Assembly (NCBI GenBank): GCA_019233755.1
Contig: JAFAMD010000022.1
Location: 1 to 60,256 of the forward strand
Reading direction: 5' to 3'
From: Acidobacteriaceae bacterium
GTDB taxonomy: Bacteria; Acidobacteriota; Terriglobia; Bryobacterales; Bryobacteraceae
Length of the DNA: 60,256 bases
Shown: positions 6,881 through 15,655 of the stretch, piece after piece
How positions within the stretch are numbered: position 1 is the first letter of the stretch
How the letters are laid out: every line of letters begins with the position of its first letter
Notes under the pieces: generated by a model
Databases searched by the model: none
Seen by the model: only the letters and a program-made list of their open reading frames with translations
Told to the model about the DNA's origin: nothing
Position numbers and translations under genes: made by a program

Positions 6881-8320
6881 TCAGGCCGGCACCGGCGGGT
6901 GCTGTTTGTGGAAGTTCGTTCTGTTCTGGAACTCGTGCGCGAACGCGAGGATCCTGTTTTCGAGAAACGGCGGAGCCACAAACACGATGCCGACAGGAAG
7001 CCCGTTCACGAACCCGCACGGGATCGTAAGGGCGGGTAAGCCGCAAAGATTGCCCGCCTGCACCAGGCCCGCGCCCACGCCTTTCACATCGGGCCGTTTT
7101 TCGGGAGTGTCGGGGAACGGCTGATCGGCGCGATCGGGCAGACTGAATTTGGTGGGGGCGACCAGCATATCCACCCCCATGAACAAGTCGCGGAAAGAGT
7201 CCTGGATCTGGTAGCGTATCCGCATCGCCTTCAGATAGTCGACCGCCGAGTATGTCAGTGCCGCCTTCAGGCCCGCGATCTGGCTCTGGTCTTGCAGTTG
7301 ATCCACACGCCCGCTGCGAATGAACGGTTCGAAAACCGAAGCGGCTTCCGAATCGATGATGGCGCTGATGACCGGACCGTACGGATAATCCGGAAGCCTG
7401 GCTTCTACCATCTGGGCGCCGATGGATTTCACAATGGAAAGAGCGTTGGCGAATGCCGGACGCAGCGGCTCGTCGGGCCATTCGGCAAAATCGATTTCGG
7501 CGTAGCCGACCTTGAGCTCGTGAAAATTTTGAAAATGCTCCGGCGCATGGCGAAAGCCTTTACGCGCCGAACCCACATCGGCTTCATCGCCGCCGGCAAT
7601 TTCCTCGAGAACCAGCCCGCAGTCTTCCACGGAATGGCCGAGCACGCCGATTTTGTCGAGCGTCCAGGAAAGCGGCATGGCGCCGTGCCGGCTGATGAGA
7701 CCAAAGGTTGGGCGCAGCCCGGTGACACCGCAATAGCAGGCCGGCGTCAGAATGGAGCCCGAAGTTTCAGAGCCGAGCGCATAGGGAACCAGTCCTGCGG
7801 CAACGGCTGCGCCGGAGCCGCTCGAAGACCCGCCGGACCAGTAGAGCTTGTTCCATGGATTGAGGCCGGGCCCCTGCAGCGACGCAGAAGCGGAACTGTA
7901 GCCGCCGCCGCCGGCCAGTTCAATCATCGATAACTTGCCGATGAGGATGGCTTGCAGTCTGTTCAGGCGATTAATTACTGTCGCGTTGTAATCGAAGACC
8001 TGATCTTCGTAGGGCTTGGCGCCCCACGTGGTCGGGTGGTCCTTCACCGCGAACAGATCTTTCGCACCGTAAGGAATGCCCTGCAGCAGACCGCGAAAAC
8101 GCTCGTTTTTCAGGTCCGCATCCGCCTCTTTGGCGGCGTGATGCCCTTGCTTGACCAGCGAAAGCGCCAGCGCATTGTAATCGGGGCCGTATTTTTTGAG
8201 CCGGTTGCCAAAAAATTTTGTCAGTTCGACCGACGAAATCTGGCGGGTTTGGAGCGCCTGGTTGAGTTCGCGAATAGTTGCGAACGGGAGCGTGGATTCG
8301 TCAAGCTTAGGCTTCCCCAT
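6881..8320 (-). CDS. Amidase (amidase signature family)
   Basis: A 479-residue amidase-signature hydrolase with the full Ser-cisSer-Lys triad: Lys87 in YGAKDLF, the Gly/Ser-rich GGSSSGSG block at 163-170 (cis-Ser near 165), and Ser189 in GSETSGSI. Length and order are normal for GatA-like amidases. No gatB or gatC is adjacent and the length matches stand-alone enzymes, so a role in amide hydrolysis rather than tRNA amidation is likely. There is no signal peptide on this protein. An 18-bp gap separates it from a small Tat-leader gene upstream, suggesting co-translation and perhaps co-export. Substrate unknown. Confidence 0.9.
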   Translation of the reverse strand: MGKPKLDESTLPFATIRELNQALQTRQISSVELTKFFGNRLKKYGPDYNALALSLVKQGHHAAKEADADLKNERFRGLLQGIPYGAKDLFAVKDHPTTWGAKPYEDQVFDYNATVINRLNRLQAILIGKLSMIELAGGGGYSSASASLQGPGLNPWNKLYWSGGSSSGSGAAVAAGLVPYALGSETSGSILTPACYCGVTGLRPTFGLISRHGAMPLSWTLDKIGVLGHSVEDCGLVLEEIAGGDEADVGSARKGFRHAPEHFQNFHELKVGYAEIDFAEWPDEPLRPAFANALSIVKSIGAQMVEARLPDYPYGPVISAIIDSEAASVFEPFIRSGRVDQLQDQSQIAGLKAALTYSAVDYLKAMRIRYQIQDSFRDLFMGVDMLVAPTKFSLPDRADQPFPDTPEKRPDVKGVGAGLVQAGNLCGLPALTIPCGFVNGLPVGIVFVAPPFLENRILAFAHEFQNRTNFHKQHPPVPA

Positions 8321-8338
8321 CAGGCTTCGCGTGCTTCC

Positions 8339-8575
8339 TTATGGGCGAAATGCGAAGGCCGGGTGAACGAAAATCGGCACTTCGATAGTTGCCAGGCGAT
8401 TGCTGATGCCGCGCACGTCTGCATAGGCTTTCTGGAGCCGCTCCTGCGGCGTAGCCGGTGATTGAGGCGGCGCCGTTGAGGCGACCTGCGCCAGAAGCGG
8501 CGAGGCTCCGAGCAGGGCAGTCAACTGCCGGCGTGTGATACGCGGCGCGGACGAGCGGCGAATACTCATGGGCAC
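8339..8575 (-). CDS. Small Tat-leader protein paired with amidase
   Basis: A 78-residue protein with a twin-arginine leader (ITRRQLTALLGASPLLAQ) followed by only about 45 residues. The tail ends EVPIFVHPAFAFRP. I recall similar short proteins with a VPxxxxPAFxF ending upstream of amidase or dehydrogenase genes in Acidobacteria, but cannot verify that here. The stop lies 18 bp before the amidase start, so they form an operon. A possible job is to escort the leaderless amidase through the Tat system, which accepts folded partners in trans. Confidence 0.65.
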   Translation of the reverse strand: MPMSIRRSSAPRITRRQLTALLGASPLLAQVASTAPPQSPATPQERLQKAYADVRGISNRLATIEVPIFVHPAFAFRP

Positions 8576-8589
8576 ATTATAGAAGCGGT

Positions 8590-10089
8590 TCAGCCGTGCT
8601 GCTCGAACGCGCTCTGCATGACGACCCTCGGCGCAGGCTCGCCAGTCCAGATCTCGAACTGCGAAGCGGCCTGCTCCAGAAGCATTTCCACGCCCGGAAT
8701 CACCTTGCAGCCTTCCTTCATGGCGCGTTTCAGAAGCAGCGTTTCATGCGGGTTATACACCATGTCAAGAACCACTTCTGCAGGGATTCGATCTTCGAAG
8801 ACGCATTCTTCAGAATTGGGAAACATGCCGACGGGGGTGGCATGCACCAGCGCGTCGTAACGGCGGCTCTGCGATTCGGCAACCGTTAGTGCTTCTCCTT
8901 TCACCGCGCGGGCGAGCGCCTGAGCGGCTTTGGCATTGCGTCCAGTGATGGTCACTTTCGCATGCGCGTCTGAAAGGGCAAAGGCAGCAGCACGCGCTGC
9001 GCCGCCATAGCCGACGATGAGTACCGATGAGTTTGCGAGCCGCAGATGCTTGCTCAGCGGCTTGATAACTCCGTCCGTATCGGTGTTAGTCCCGCGCCAC
9101 TTACCCGCTTTGCGCCACACCGTGTTGACCGCGCCGATGCGCCGTGCCAGCGGATCAATGGAATCGAGATAGCGCAGGATGCGCTGTTTGTGCGGGATGG
9201 TTACGCTGAAACCGGCAACCGGCAATTCCTTCGCGAGTTTCATCCAATCAGTGAGCTGCTGCGGGCCTACCAGAAACGGCAGGTAGACGGCATCCAGACG
9301 GCGAGCCTGAAAAGCGCGGTTGTGAATGAGCGGGCTCTTCGAGTGCGCCACGGGACTCGCGATTACGCCGTAGATGCGGCTCTGGCGGGTCAGCTTCTCC
9401 GAGCGGTACAGCGACCGCAGAAGCTTTGCCGACATCTGGCCGGACGCGGTACCGGCATGATCGGACGGAGCAGCGAAGGTAAAGACGCTCCCGAGCGAAG
9501 GCCCGAGCACGCGGCTGGCCGTGCCGATCTCGCCCATGGCGAGGGCAATCAGCGGAAGGTCGTGATTCTCGCGAATGAATTCGAGCAGGCGCAGATTATC
9601 GCTCGGCTTGAGAGCGGTAGTGGCGATCTTATAGGCATTCGCAGGAAAATGGCAAAGCCGGCGGAGAACAGGGTTGAGAGCCGGGGTGTTGCGAAAGTTG
9701 TGATACGAGACGATGAGGGCGGCTGATTTGCGAAGCGATTCGGGAACGGACTCAATCTGCTCCAGCGATTCGATCTCCAGATCGACTAAACATGCACCCT
9801 CGCGTGCGGCCGCTTCCAGGATGGCCGTCTGCTGGGCCAGTGTGCCGCCGAAACCGCCTTGTGCGTGGCGATGGCGGCAAGTTGCAAGTATACGCGCCTC
9901 CGGGGCACTTTTGCGGAAGTCACGGATGACGCGCAGGCCCTTTTGCGGATCGGGCAAATGATCCAGGCGAAATTCAAAGAAGGTATTGCCGTCTTTGTAT
10001 TCGCGTTCTGCCGCCTGGCCGAGCTGTGCAGCCGTGGGAAAGCCGAGCGCGACACAAACGCGGGGAAGAGATCGAGGAAGAGCGACCAT
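8590..10089 (-). CDS. aroDE: Bifunctional 3-dehydroquinate dehydratase / shikimate dehydrogenase
   Basis: A fusion that catalyses steps three and four of the shikimate pathway. The first 220 residues or so are a type I dehydroquinase: the EFRLDH block, the His of VSYHNF and the Schiff-base Lys of AYKIATTA are visible. From about residue 240 a shikimate dehydrogenase follows, with SKSPLIHN, the catalytic Lys in TIPHK, NTDTDG and the NADP-binding GYGGAARA. The ORF is open to a GTG at 10122, but the ATG at 10089 better matches dehydroquinase N-termini; neither has a clear ribosome site. The fused arrangement is common in plants and chlamydiae and occurs in several bacterial phyla. No other aro gene is nearby. 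Confidence 0.93.
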   Translation of the reverse strand: MVALPRSLPRVCVALGFPTAAQLGQAAEREYKDGNTFFEFRLDHLPDPQKGLRVIRDFRKSAPEARILATCRHRHAQGGFGGTLAQQTAILEAAAREGACLVDLEIESLEQIESVPESLRKSAALIVSYHNFRNTPALNPVLRRLCHFPANAYKIATTALKPSDNLRLLEFIRENHDLPLIALAMGEIGTASRVLGPSLGSVFTFAAPSDHAGTASGQMSAKLLRSLYRSEKLTRQSRIYGVIASPVAHSKSPLIHNRAFQARRLDAVYLPFLVGPQQLTDWMKLAKELPVAGFSVTIPHKQRILRYLDSIDPLARRIGAVNTVWRKAGKWRGTNTDTDGVIKPLSKHLRLANSSVLIVGYGGAARAAAFALSDAHAKVTITGRNAKAAQALARAVKGEALTVAESQSRRYDALVHATPVGMFPNSEECVFEDRIPAEVVLDMVYNPHETLLLKRAMKEGCKVIPGVEMLLEQAASQFEIWTGEPAPRVVMQSAFEQHG

Positions 10090-10162
10090 TGAGGGGCGTG
10101 TCCCCGATAGGATATCAGCCACCGACCTAGGGTTTCGGAGAATGCTGCCATGAGGAGGAATC

Positions 10163-11701
10163 GTGCTTATCTGGCCGTTGCTGCTCGTTTTTATTGCGCT
10201 TTGGGCGCAGAATGCGACCCCACCCGCTTACAATCAGCCGTACCGCCCGCAGTTCCACTTCTCGCCCCGCGAGTATTGGACTAACGACCCCAACGGGGTG
10301 GTCCATTTCGAAGGCGAATATCATCTCTTCTTCCAATACAATCCGCTCGGCGATCAATGGGGGCACATGAGCTGGGGTCATGCGGTGAGCCGCGACCTGG
10401 TGCATTGGCAGCAGTTGCCGGTCGCATTAGCGGAGAAAAACGGCGTCATGATCTTCACCGGCAGTACGGTCATAGACGAGCACAACACGAGCGGCTTTTG
10501 CACAGGTGGAAAGCCATGCATGGTCGCGATCTATACCGGGCACACGCCGGAGAGCGGGGCGCGGCCGGCGTTGCAGACGCAGAATATCGCCTATAGCAAT
10601 GACCGGGGACGCACCTGGAAGAAGTATTCCGGCAATCCGGTGCTGAACCTGAACATGAGCGACTTTCGCGACCCCAAAGTGTTCTGGTCACAGCAAAGCC
10701 GCCGGTGGGTGATGGGCGTCTCGCTGCCGAACGATCACAAGGTGCGGTTCTACGGTTCCGCCGATTTGAAGCGGTGGACGCAAATCAGCGAATTCGGACC
10801 GGCAGGCGCGACAGACGGACAGTGGGAGTGCCCCGAACTCTTCGAATTGCCGATCGAGGGAGGAGGCGGCGCTACACGGTGGGTGCTCAAGGTAGGCCTG
10901 AATCCCGGGGCTTTGCAAGGAGGATCGGGTGAGCAGTACTTCGTAGGACAGTTCGATGGAACGAAGTTTCAGAATGATAACCCGGCTTCGCTCCAGTTGT
11001 GGACCGACTATGGGAAGGACTGTTACTGCGCGCTCACATTCAACGGATTGCCGCGCAACCAGCGCGCGGTAATGATCGGCTGGATGGATAACTGGCAGTA
11101 CGCGGCTCAGTTGCCCACGAGTCCGTGGAGGGGGCAAATGACTTTTCCGCGCAGTTTATCGCTGCGCAAGACGGCGGAGGGATTGCGGCTGGTTCAGGAG
11201 CCGTACGAGGGGTTGAAGCGTCTTAAAGGCCCGCAATCTGGTACTGGCCTGGCTGCCGCCAGCTTTGGCGATGCACAGTCTTTCGGCAATACCGACATGC
11301 TTCAAACGCATACTTTTCTGCTGCATTCCGAGATGAAGACAGGCGACGCGCAGCAGATCGGCTGGCGGCTGCTGGCGGACTCCTCACATTACACACTGGT
11401 TGGATACGATACGCAGCGCCACAAATTGTTCGTCGACAGGACACATTCCGGACTTACCAGTTTCAGCAAAGATTTTCCGGCTACCATCGAAGCCCCGCTC
11501 GTATTGCAAGGCGACACCTTGAGCCTGGATATCTTAGTGGACCGGTGCTCGGTAGAGGTTTTTGCCGACGGCGGGCAAGTGACGAGCACGAATCTGGTGT
11601 TCCCTCCGGAGGGCGCAAACGGACTGGAAACGCTTGCGAAAGGAGGCCGGGGCGGGCGGATCAGCGCGTCGATGACCGAGATCCGCTCTATTTGGGAATG
11701 A
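10163..11701 (+). CDS. sacC: Secreted GH32 fructan hydrolase (levanase/invertase-like)
   Basis: A 512-residue glycoside hydrolase family 32 enzyme. A signal peptide (LIWPLLLVFIALWAQ) is followed by the catalytic five-bladed propeller with WTNDPNG (nucleophile Asp42), FRDP (Asp170, transition-state stabiliser) and WECPE (acid/base Glu222). A C-terminal beta-sandwich follows from about residue 370. The start is a GTG preceded by a strong GAGGAGG ribosome site at 10152-10158. GH32 enzymes cut beta-fructosides such as sucrose, levan or inulin outside the cytoplasm. No sugar transporter or regulator is adjacent, so it appears to work as a solitary secreted enzyme. Confidence 0.92.
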   Translation: MLIWPLLLVFIALWAQNATPPAYNQPYRPQFHFSPREYWTNDPNGVVHFEGEYHLFFQYNPLGDQWGHMSWGHAVSRDLVHWQQLPVALAEKNGVMIFTGSTVIDEHNTSGFCTGGKPCMVAIYTGHTPESGARPALQTQNIAYSNDRGRTWKKYSGNPVLNLNMSDFRDPKVFWSQQSRRWVMGVSLPNDHKVRFYGSADLKRWTQISEFGPAGATDGQWECPELFELPIEGGGGATRWVLKVGLNPGALQGGSGEQYFVGQFDGTKFQNDNPASLQLWTDYGKDCYCALTFNGLPRNQRAVMIGWMDNWQYAAQLPTSPWRGQMTFPRSLSLRKTAEGLRLVQEPYEGLKRLKGPQSGTGLAAASFGDAQSFGNTDMLQTHTFLLHSEMKTGDAQQIGWRLLADSSHYTLVGYDTQRHKLFVDRTHSGLTSFSKDFPATIEAPLVLQGDTLSLDILVDRCSVEVFADGGQVTSTNLVFPPEGANGLETLAKGGRGGRISASMTEIRSIWE

Positions 11702-11723
11702 CTATAGCGTTTGTTTCGAATGA

Positions 11724-12590
11724 TCAGGGTTTCCGCCGGGCGGTCGGGGTGCCGGCGGAAACACCAAGCGAGTGAAGCTGCTGGAGTGCTTTACGCGCGT
11801 CATCGGTATGCGGGTAGTTCTGGACGAGAACACGAAATTCCTGGACTGCGCGGCTGCGTTCGTTCGCCTTCAGCAGGGCCATGCCTTTCATGTAGTGCGC
11901 GTCAGGCGTCTTCGGGTTGTCCGGGTAGCGCTCCAGAACGGCATCGAAGGCATCGATAGCGCCCTTGTAGTCGGCGTGGTTGTAGGCGATCTCGCCGAGA
12001 TAGTATTGCGCGTTGGCAGCCAGTTCGGTGTTCGGGAAGTACTGAAGGTACTGCTGAAACTCCTGCTGTGCCAAGTCCGCCTTACCGGTTTGTAAGTCGC
12101 GCAGAGCAGCAGTGTAGGCCTGGTCCGCGCTCATGCCGGGGGGCGGGGCGGAAGCCTGCCCTTGGGGACCGGCTGCACCGGGCGCGGCGGGGGGATTCTG
12201 GATAACCTGAATCTGGTTCTTCAGGTCGGTGATCTTGGCATCCATGCGCTCGAGCCGAGCGCTGAGATCCGCAATGGAGGCCTGCAGGGCCTGCACCTCA
12301 TTCGTCATGCCGTCGACTTTGCTGCCTAAGCCGGCGACGGGAGTCAACGACTTGGCCACGCCGTTGCTGACCTGATCCTGCATGCCTGCAAGCTGGTCGG
12401 CCGTATGGCGGTTTTCATTCTGCAGGGCTGTAATGAGGCCATTCAGCTCACTCAACTTAGAATCGACATCGTTCTGAAGAGTGTTGATGCGATCTTCGAG
12501 ATCCCGCTGCAACTGGACGAGATCTTTGTTTACGGCGAAGGAAAAACTGGAGCAGATTAACAAGAGAGCGGCGGCGCGCAGAAATTTCAT
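11724..12590 (-). CDS. cpoB: Tol-Pal system protein CpoB (YbgF)
   Basis: A 288-residue periplasmic protein: signal peptide (MKFLRAAALLLICSSFSFA), a long N-terminal coiled coil (about residues 25-130, for trimerisation), a Pro/Ala-rich linker, and C-terminal TPR repeats (about 155-275; AQQEFQQYLQYFPNTELAA, AIDAFDAVLERYPDNP). This is the CpoB layout. In E. coli CpoB links PBP1B-driven septal peptidoglycan synthesis with the Tol machine. It is the last gene of the operon here, separated from pal by an 84-bp gap holding a hairpin with a short U-run. It may therefore be made at a lower level than the upstream Tol proteins. Confidence 0.9.
   Translation of the reverse strand: MKFLRAAALLLICSSFSFAVNKDLVQLQRDLEDRINTLQNDVDSKLSELNGLITALQNENRHTADQLAGMQDQVSNGVAKSLTPVAGLGSKVDGMTNEVQALQASIADLSARLERMDAKITDLKNQIQVIQNPPAAPGAAGPQGQASAPPPGMSADQAYTAALRDLQTGKADLAQQEFQQYLQYFPNTELAANAQYYLGEIAYNHADYKGAIDAFDAVLERYPDNPKTPDAHYMKGMALLKANERSRAVQEFRVLVQNYPHTDDARKALQQLHSLGVSAGTPTARRKP
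11729..11762. terminator. Perfect 11-bp inverted repeat between convergent genes
   Basis: GTTTCCGCCGG and its exact complement CCGGCGGAAAC are separated by 12 bases. The hairpin sits between the ends of the GH32 and cpoB genes and overlaps the last cpoB codons. There is no U-tract on either strand, so it may block read-through or protect the mRNA end rather than act as a classical terminator. Confidence 0.45.
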
Positions 12591-12608
12591 GTGAGTGACT
12601 CCTCAATG

Positions 12609-12640
12609 AAAAGGGGGGACGGAGGTTCATCCGTCTCCCC
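12609..12640 (-). terminator. Hairpin with short U-run between pal and cpoB
   Basis: On the minus strand GGGGAGACGGA pairs with TCCGTCCCCC (one bulge) and is followed by TTTT. It lies directly downstream of pal and upstream of cpoB, so it could terminate or attenuate the tol-pal transcript before cpoB. Confidence 0.55.
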
Positions 12641-12674
12641 TCTCCGATTGCTACTAGTGTAAGGGACTAACACT

Positions 12675-13439
12675 CTACTGGGCAGCAGAGAAGTGCGCGC
12701 GGCGGTTGCGGGCGTAGCACTCTTCCGTGGCATCCGTGCAGAGCGGACGCTCCTTGCCGTAGCTGATGGTTTTCAGCTTATCGGCGGGAACACCCAGGGC
12801 GACAAGTGCGTCCTTCGTGGCGGCCGCGCGCCGGTCTCCGAGCGCGAGGTTGTACTCGGCGGAGCCGCGCTCATCGCAATGGCCTTCCACCATCACGATG
12901 AAGTTCGAATCCATCGAGAAGATCTGCTTCAAGGCATTTGCATCGGCCTGGAGAACCGGTTGGTCTCCCGCACGGATATCGCTCTTGTCGTAATCAAAAT
13001 GAATGTCCTGCACCTGCTTCGCCAGGATGTCCTGAACCGTGGGGCCCTGCGGCTGCGGAGCGGGTTGCGGCGGCGGCGGGGTGCTGACGGTGATCGTCGT
13101 GGAAGCGGTCGCGGTTCCACCCGGGCCGGTAGCGGTTAAGTTGTATGTTGTAGTGCTTGTCGGGTAGACAGCGCGGCGGCCGTCAGGGCTGACTTGTCCG
13201 ATTCCATTATCGACCTCCACGGTATTGGCACCCGTGACGGACCAGCGTAGCGAGGATGGCTGTCCGTTGTTGATCGTATCCGGTTCAGCTGTGAAGAAGT
13301 TGACCACCGGTTTCGCGGCGGGCGGTGGTGCAGCCTGCGGCGGCGGTGGTGGTGGCGGCGCAGCCTTTTTGTGGCAACCGGCGGCCACAACTAACATCAG
13401 CGCTGAAGACAACGTCAGCGTTAGCCTGCGTCTTCTCAT
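12675..13439 (-). CDS. pal: Peptidoglycan-associated lipoprotein Pal with Ig-like insert
   Basis: An outer-membrane lipoprotein. The start taken is the ATG at 13439, preceded by GGAGGGAA, giving the leader MRRRRLTLTLSSALMLVVAAGC with the lipobox Cys at residue 22. A Pro-rich stretch follows, then about 75 residues of an Ig-like beta domain (PVVNFFTAEPDTINNGQP to TASTTITVS), a second Pro-rich linker, and the OmpA/Pal domain with IHFDYDKSDIR and ARNRRAHF that grips peptidoglycan. The Ig-like insert makes it about 100 residues longer than E. coli Pal. It anchors the outer membrane to the wall and is pulled by TolB/TolA during constriction. Operon position is directly after tolB. Confidence 0.93.
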   Translation of the reverse strand: MRRRRLTLTLSSALMLVVAAGCHKKAAPPPPPPPQAAPPPAAKPVVNFFTAEPDTINNGQPSSLRWSVTGANTVEVDNGIGQVSPDGRRAVYPTSTTTYNLTATGPGGTATASTTITVSTPPPPQPAPQPQGPTVQDILAKQVQDIHFDYDKSDIRAGDQPVLQADANALKQIFSMDSNFIVMVEGHCDERGSAEYNLALGDRRAAATKDALVALGVPADKLKTISYGKERPLCTDATEECYARNRRAHFSAAQ

Positions 13440-13492
13440 GATCAGTGAAGTTCCCTCCTGCATTTCTTTGTGCTTGTTTCTTTCTTTATTTT

Positions 13493-14875
13493 TTACTGCT
13501 CGGCATTTACCCACACCGGCTTTTCGTTACTTCCCGCTTGGGTGAGGGGATGCTTGCCGGTGCCATCTGCGTTCATGACCCAGATCTGTGATTGACGGCC
13601 GCGCTTGGATGCGTAGACGATATGAGCTCCGTCGGGCGCCCAGCCGGGGTTCTCATTGCGTCCTTCATTGGCCGTTAGCTGCGTGGTCTGCTTGGAGGCC
13701 ACGTCCATAACAAAAATGTTGTAGTTGCCCGGTTCAAATCCGCGGGTCCAGGCGAAGGCAATGTGATCTCCGTCGGGATTCCAGGCAGGATTTGTTGCTT
13801 CGCCCGTGCCGGCGGTAAGCCGCTCCACGTCCGCGCCTTCCATATTCATGTGATAGATCTGCGGTAGGCCGGTGCGGCCGGAGACATCGACGAGGTCCGC
13901 GCCTGTCTTTGGATTGATCTTCGCTTCTACCTCAATTGCGCCCGACGAAGTCAGGCGATGCAAGCTACTGCCATTTACGCCTGCCATGTAGAGTTGTGCC
14001 GAACCGCCGGCAAGAGTAGAGGAAAATATGATGTTTTTTGAATCTGGCGTAAAGGTGACAAATGCATTCATTGAGGCACGTTGGTTATAAAACGGCAATT
14101 TACGGCCAGTGTCAATGGAAAGCATTTGAATGGCGGGATAACCGGCGGCATAAGTCGTAAATGCAACTGTCCGGCCATCGGGCGAAGCCGACGGGAAGGT
14201 AGAAATGGAGCGGTAATGAGTAAGTTCGCGCTGTTCCGTGCCGTCCCAATTCATTACCCAGATTTCTTTGCTGCCGGTGCGATCTGACACAAACACGATA
14301 CGCGTGCCGACAAGGCTCTTGCCGCCGAATTGGGCCAGGATGTCGGCTGCGTAGCGATGACCGGCGTCGACTGCACCGGTCTGGTCGAGCGACGCGGTGT
14401 AGACCTTGCCGAAGACCTGCGCCTGCTGCAGCGACGGCATGTTCGGGGCGGTGGTATAGAACCAGCCGAAGAGGACGAGCATGCCCTTGTTCTCAGCGCC
14501 GTATCCGATGCCGAGATAGTTGGCGTTAATTGGCGGCAGGCTCCAATCCGAGAGGCGGTTGCCTTGCGGGTTTACGGCTCGCGCGCTTGGGGGCGCCACG
14601 CCGCCGATGAGATCGCTTGCCTGCTGCGGAATCTGAAGCGGGTAGACAGTCTTGGGAACCAGGTTGATCAGAGGCGAAGACTGAAGGTCGCTCGCCACCG
14701 TGCTGTTGAAGGCGCTTATCAGCGAAGCGGCCGCGCCGCTGCCGCGAAAGTCGGGAACGGCGATCAGGGGCTTACCGGGGTGGGCAACGATGTTGCCCTG
14801 AATCTGCGATTGTTGCTTCGCCAGAAGCCAGCCGAAGGCTCCAAAAAGTAGTACAGAAACAGTAAGAATTCGCAT
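13493..14875 (-). CDS. tolB: Periplasmic beta-propeller protein TolB
   Basis: A 460-residue protein with an N-terminal signal (ILTVSVLLFGAFGWLLA), a small alpha/beta domain (about 30-190) and a C-terminal WD40-like propeller. The propeller repeats are plain: IVFVSDRTGSKEIWVMNWDG, FPSASPDGRTVAF, NPAWNPDGDHIAFAW, IVYASKRG, IWVMNADGTGKHPLT. TolB shuttles between Pal and TolA and controls Pal release. The start codon overlaps the stop of tolA by one base (TGATG), so translation is coupled. It matches family length and order. Confidence 0.95.
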   Translation of the reverse strand: MRILTVSVLLFGAFGWLLAKQQSQIQGNIVAHPGKPLIAVPDFRGSGAAASLISAFNSTVASDLQSSPLINLVPKTVYPLQIPQQASDLIGGVAPPSARAVNPQGNRLSDWSLPPINANYLGIGYGAENKGMLVLFGWFYTTAPNMPSLQQAQVFGKVYTASLDQTGAVDAGHRYAADILAQFGGKSLVGTRIVFVSDRTGSKEIWVMNWDGTEQRELTHYRSISTFPSASPDGRTVAFTTYAAGYPAIQMLSIDTGRKLPFYNQRASMNAFVTFTPDSKNIIFSSTLAGGSAQLYMAGVNGSSLHRLTSSGAIEVEAKINPKTGADLVDVSGRTGLPQIYHMNMEGADVERLTAGTGEATNPAWNPDGDHIAFAWTRGFEPGNYNIFVMDVASKQTTQLTANEGRNENPGWAPDGAHIVYASKRGRQSQIWVMNADGTGKHPLTQAGSNEKPVWVNAEQ

Positions 14876-15651
14876 CAGCGTAGGTTGAAAGTGAACTGGG
14901 CCGAGATATAGCTTTCCGAAATCTGCGGAGGAAGCGGCGGTAACGGGCTGGAGTCGTAGACAGCGCGAAGGGCGGTGTTATCAATTGTCGGGTTTCCGCT
15001 GCTCTGAATGACGCGCGGATCGCGGATGGTTCCGTCGCGCAGAATGGTGAAGCTCACGATCGCGGGCGAGCTCTGGCTCCGGACGTCAAGCCCATTGGTG
15101 TGCCAGCTTTGAGCAATGCGCTGCCGTACGAGTTCGGCGTACCAGCCGAGGCGATTGCCCAGCGGCGAGTTAGGGCCAATACCCACCTGTCCGGCTCCGC
15201 TCTGGGGAGCGTACATGGGACTGGAAAGAGCCTGGTGCGAGCGGCTGAAGACCTGGTTTGGCGGCGGAGGCTGGGTGTACTGCTGCCGGTGAAGAGGCCG
15301 CTGCGCCTGTTTCTTGATTTTCTCCGGAATCTCCACCGCGTTCTTGTCAGGCGCGGACAGCTTTTTCTGCACCTCTTCTTTTGCTGGCGCGGTGGGAACC
15401 GTGGACTGCGTATCGTTAGCGACCGGGTTCTGCGGAGCGGGCCGCTGCGGAATGGGAATGGTGTGGACAGGGGCAACCGCGTATGCGGGACCGCCGGCCG
15501 GATGTATGTCGCCGAGGCTGTCTTTCGGGCGATTCATCCAATACCAGCCGAAGAAGAGCAGCGCGACAACGCCCCCGTGGATAAGAAGGGAGCCAATGAA
15601 AGGACCCACGAGCGGATCGCGCTGGTCAAGAATGTCGAGCGGCTGGGCCAT
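14875..15651 (-). CDS. tolA: TolA/TonB-family energy transducer
   Basis: A 258-residue inner-membrane protein: cytoplasmic head, one transmembrane helix (about residues 15-38, SLLIHGGVVALLFFGWYWM), a Pro/Gln/Lys-rich periplasmic spacer, and a C-terminal TonB-type domain (SFTILRDGTIRDPRVIQSSGN, NTALRAVYDSSPLPPLPP). The domain resembles TonB more than classical TolA, as is common outside Proteobacteria, but its place between tolR and tolB makes it the TolA of this system. It should transmit proton-motive force from TolQR to TolB-Pal. Start codon 4 bp downstream of the tolR stop. Confidence 0.88.
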   Translation of the reverse strand: MAQPLDILDQRDPLVGPFIGSLLIHGGVVALLFFGWYWMNRPKDSLGDIHPAGGPAYAVAPVHTIPIPQRPAPQNPVANDTQSTVPTAPAKEEVQKKLSAPDKNAVEIPEKIKKQAQRPLHRQQYTQPPPPNQVFSRSHQALSSPMYAPQSGAGQVGIGPNSPLGNRLGWYAELVRQRIAQSWHTNGLDVRSQSSPAIVSFTILRDGTIRDPRVIQSSGNPTIDNTALRAVYDSSPLPPLPPQISESYISAQFTFNLR

Positions 15652-15655
15652 CGGT

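Noticed and set aside
6744..7481. A 245-codon minus-strand frame
   Set aside because: It overlaps the true amidase frame and the ZIP gene, is Arg-rich and shows no family; typical shadow frame of GC-rich DNA.
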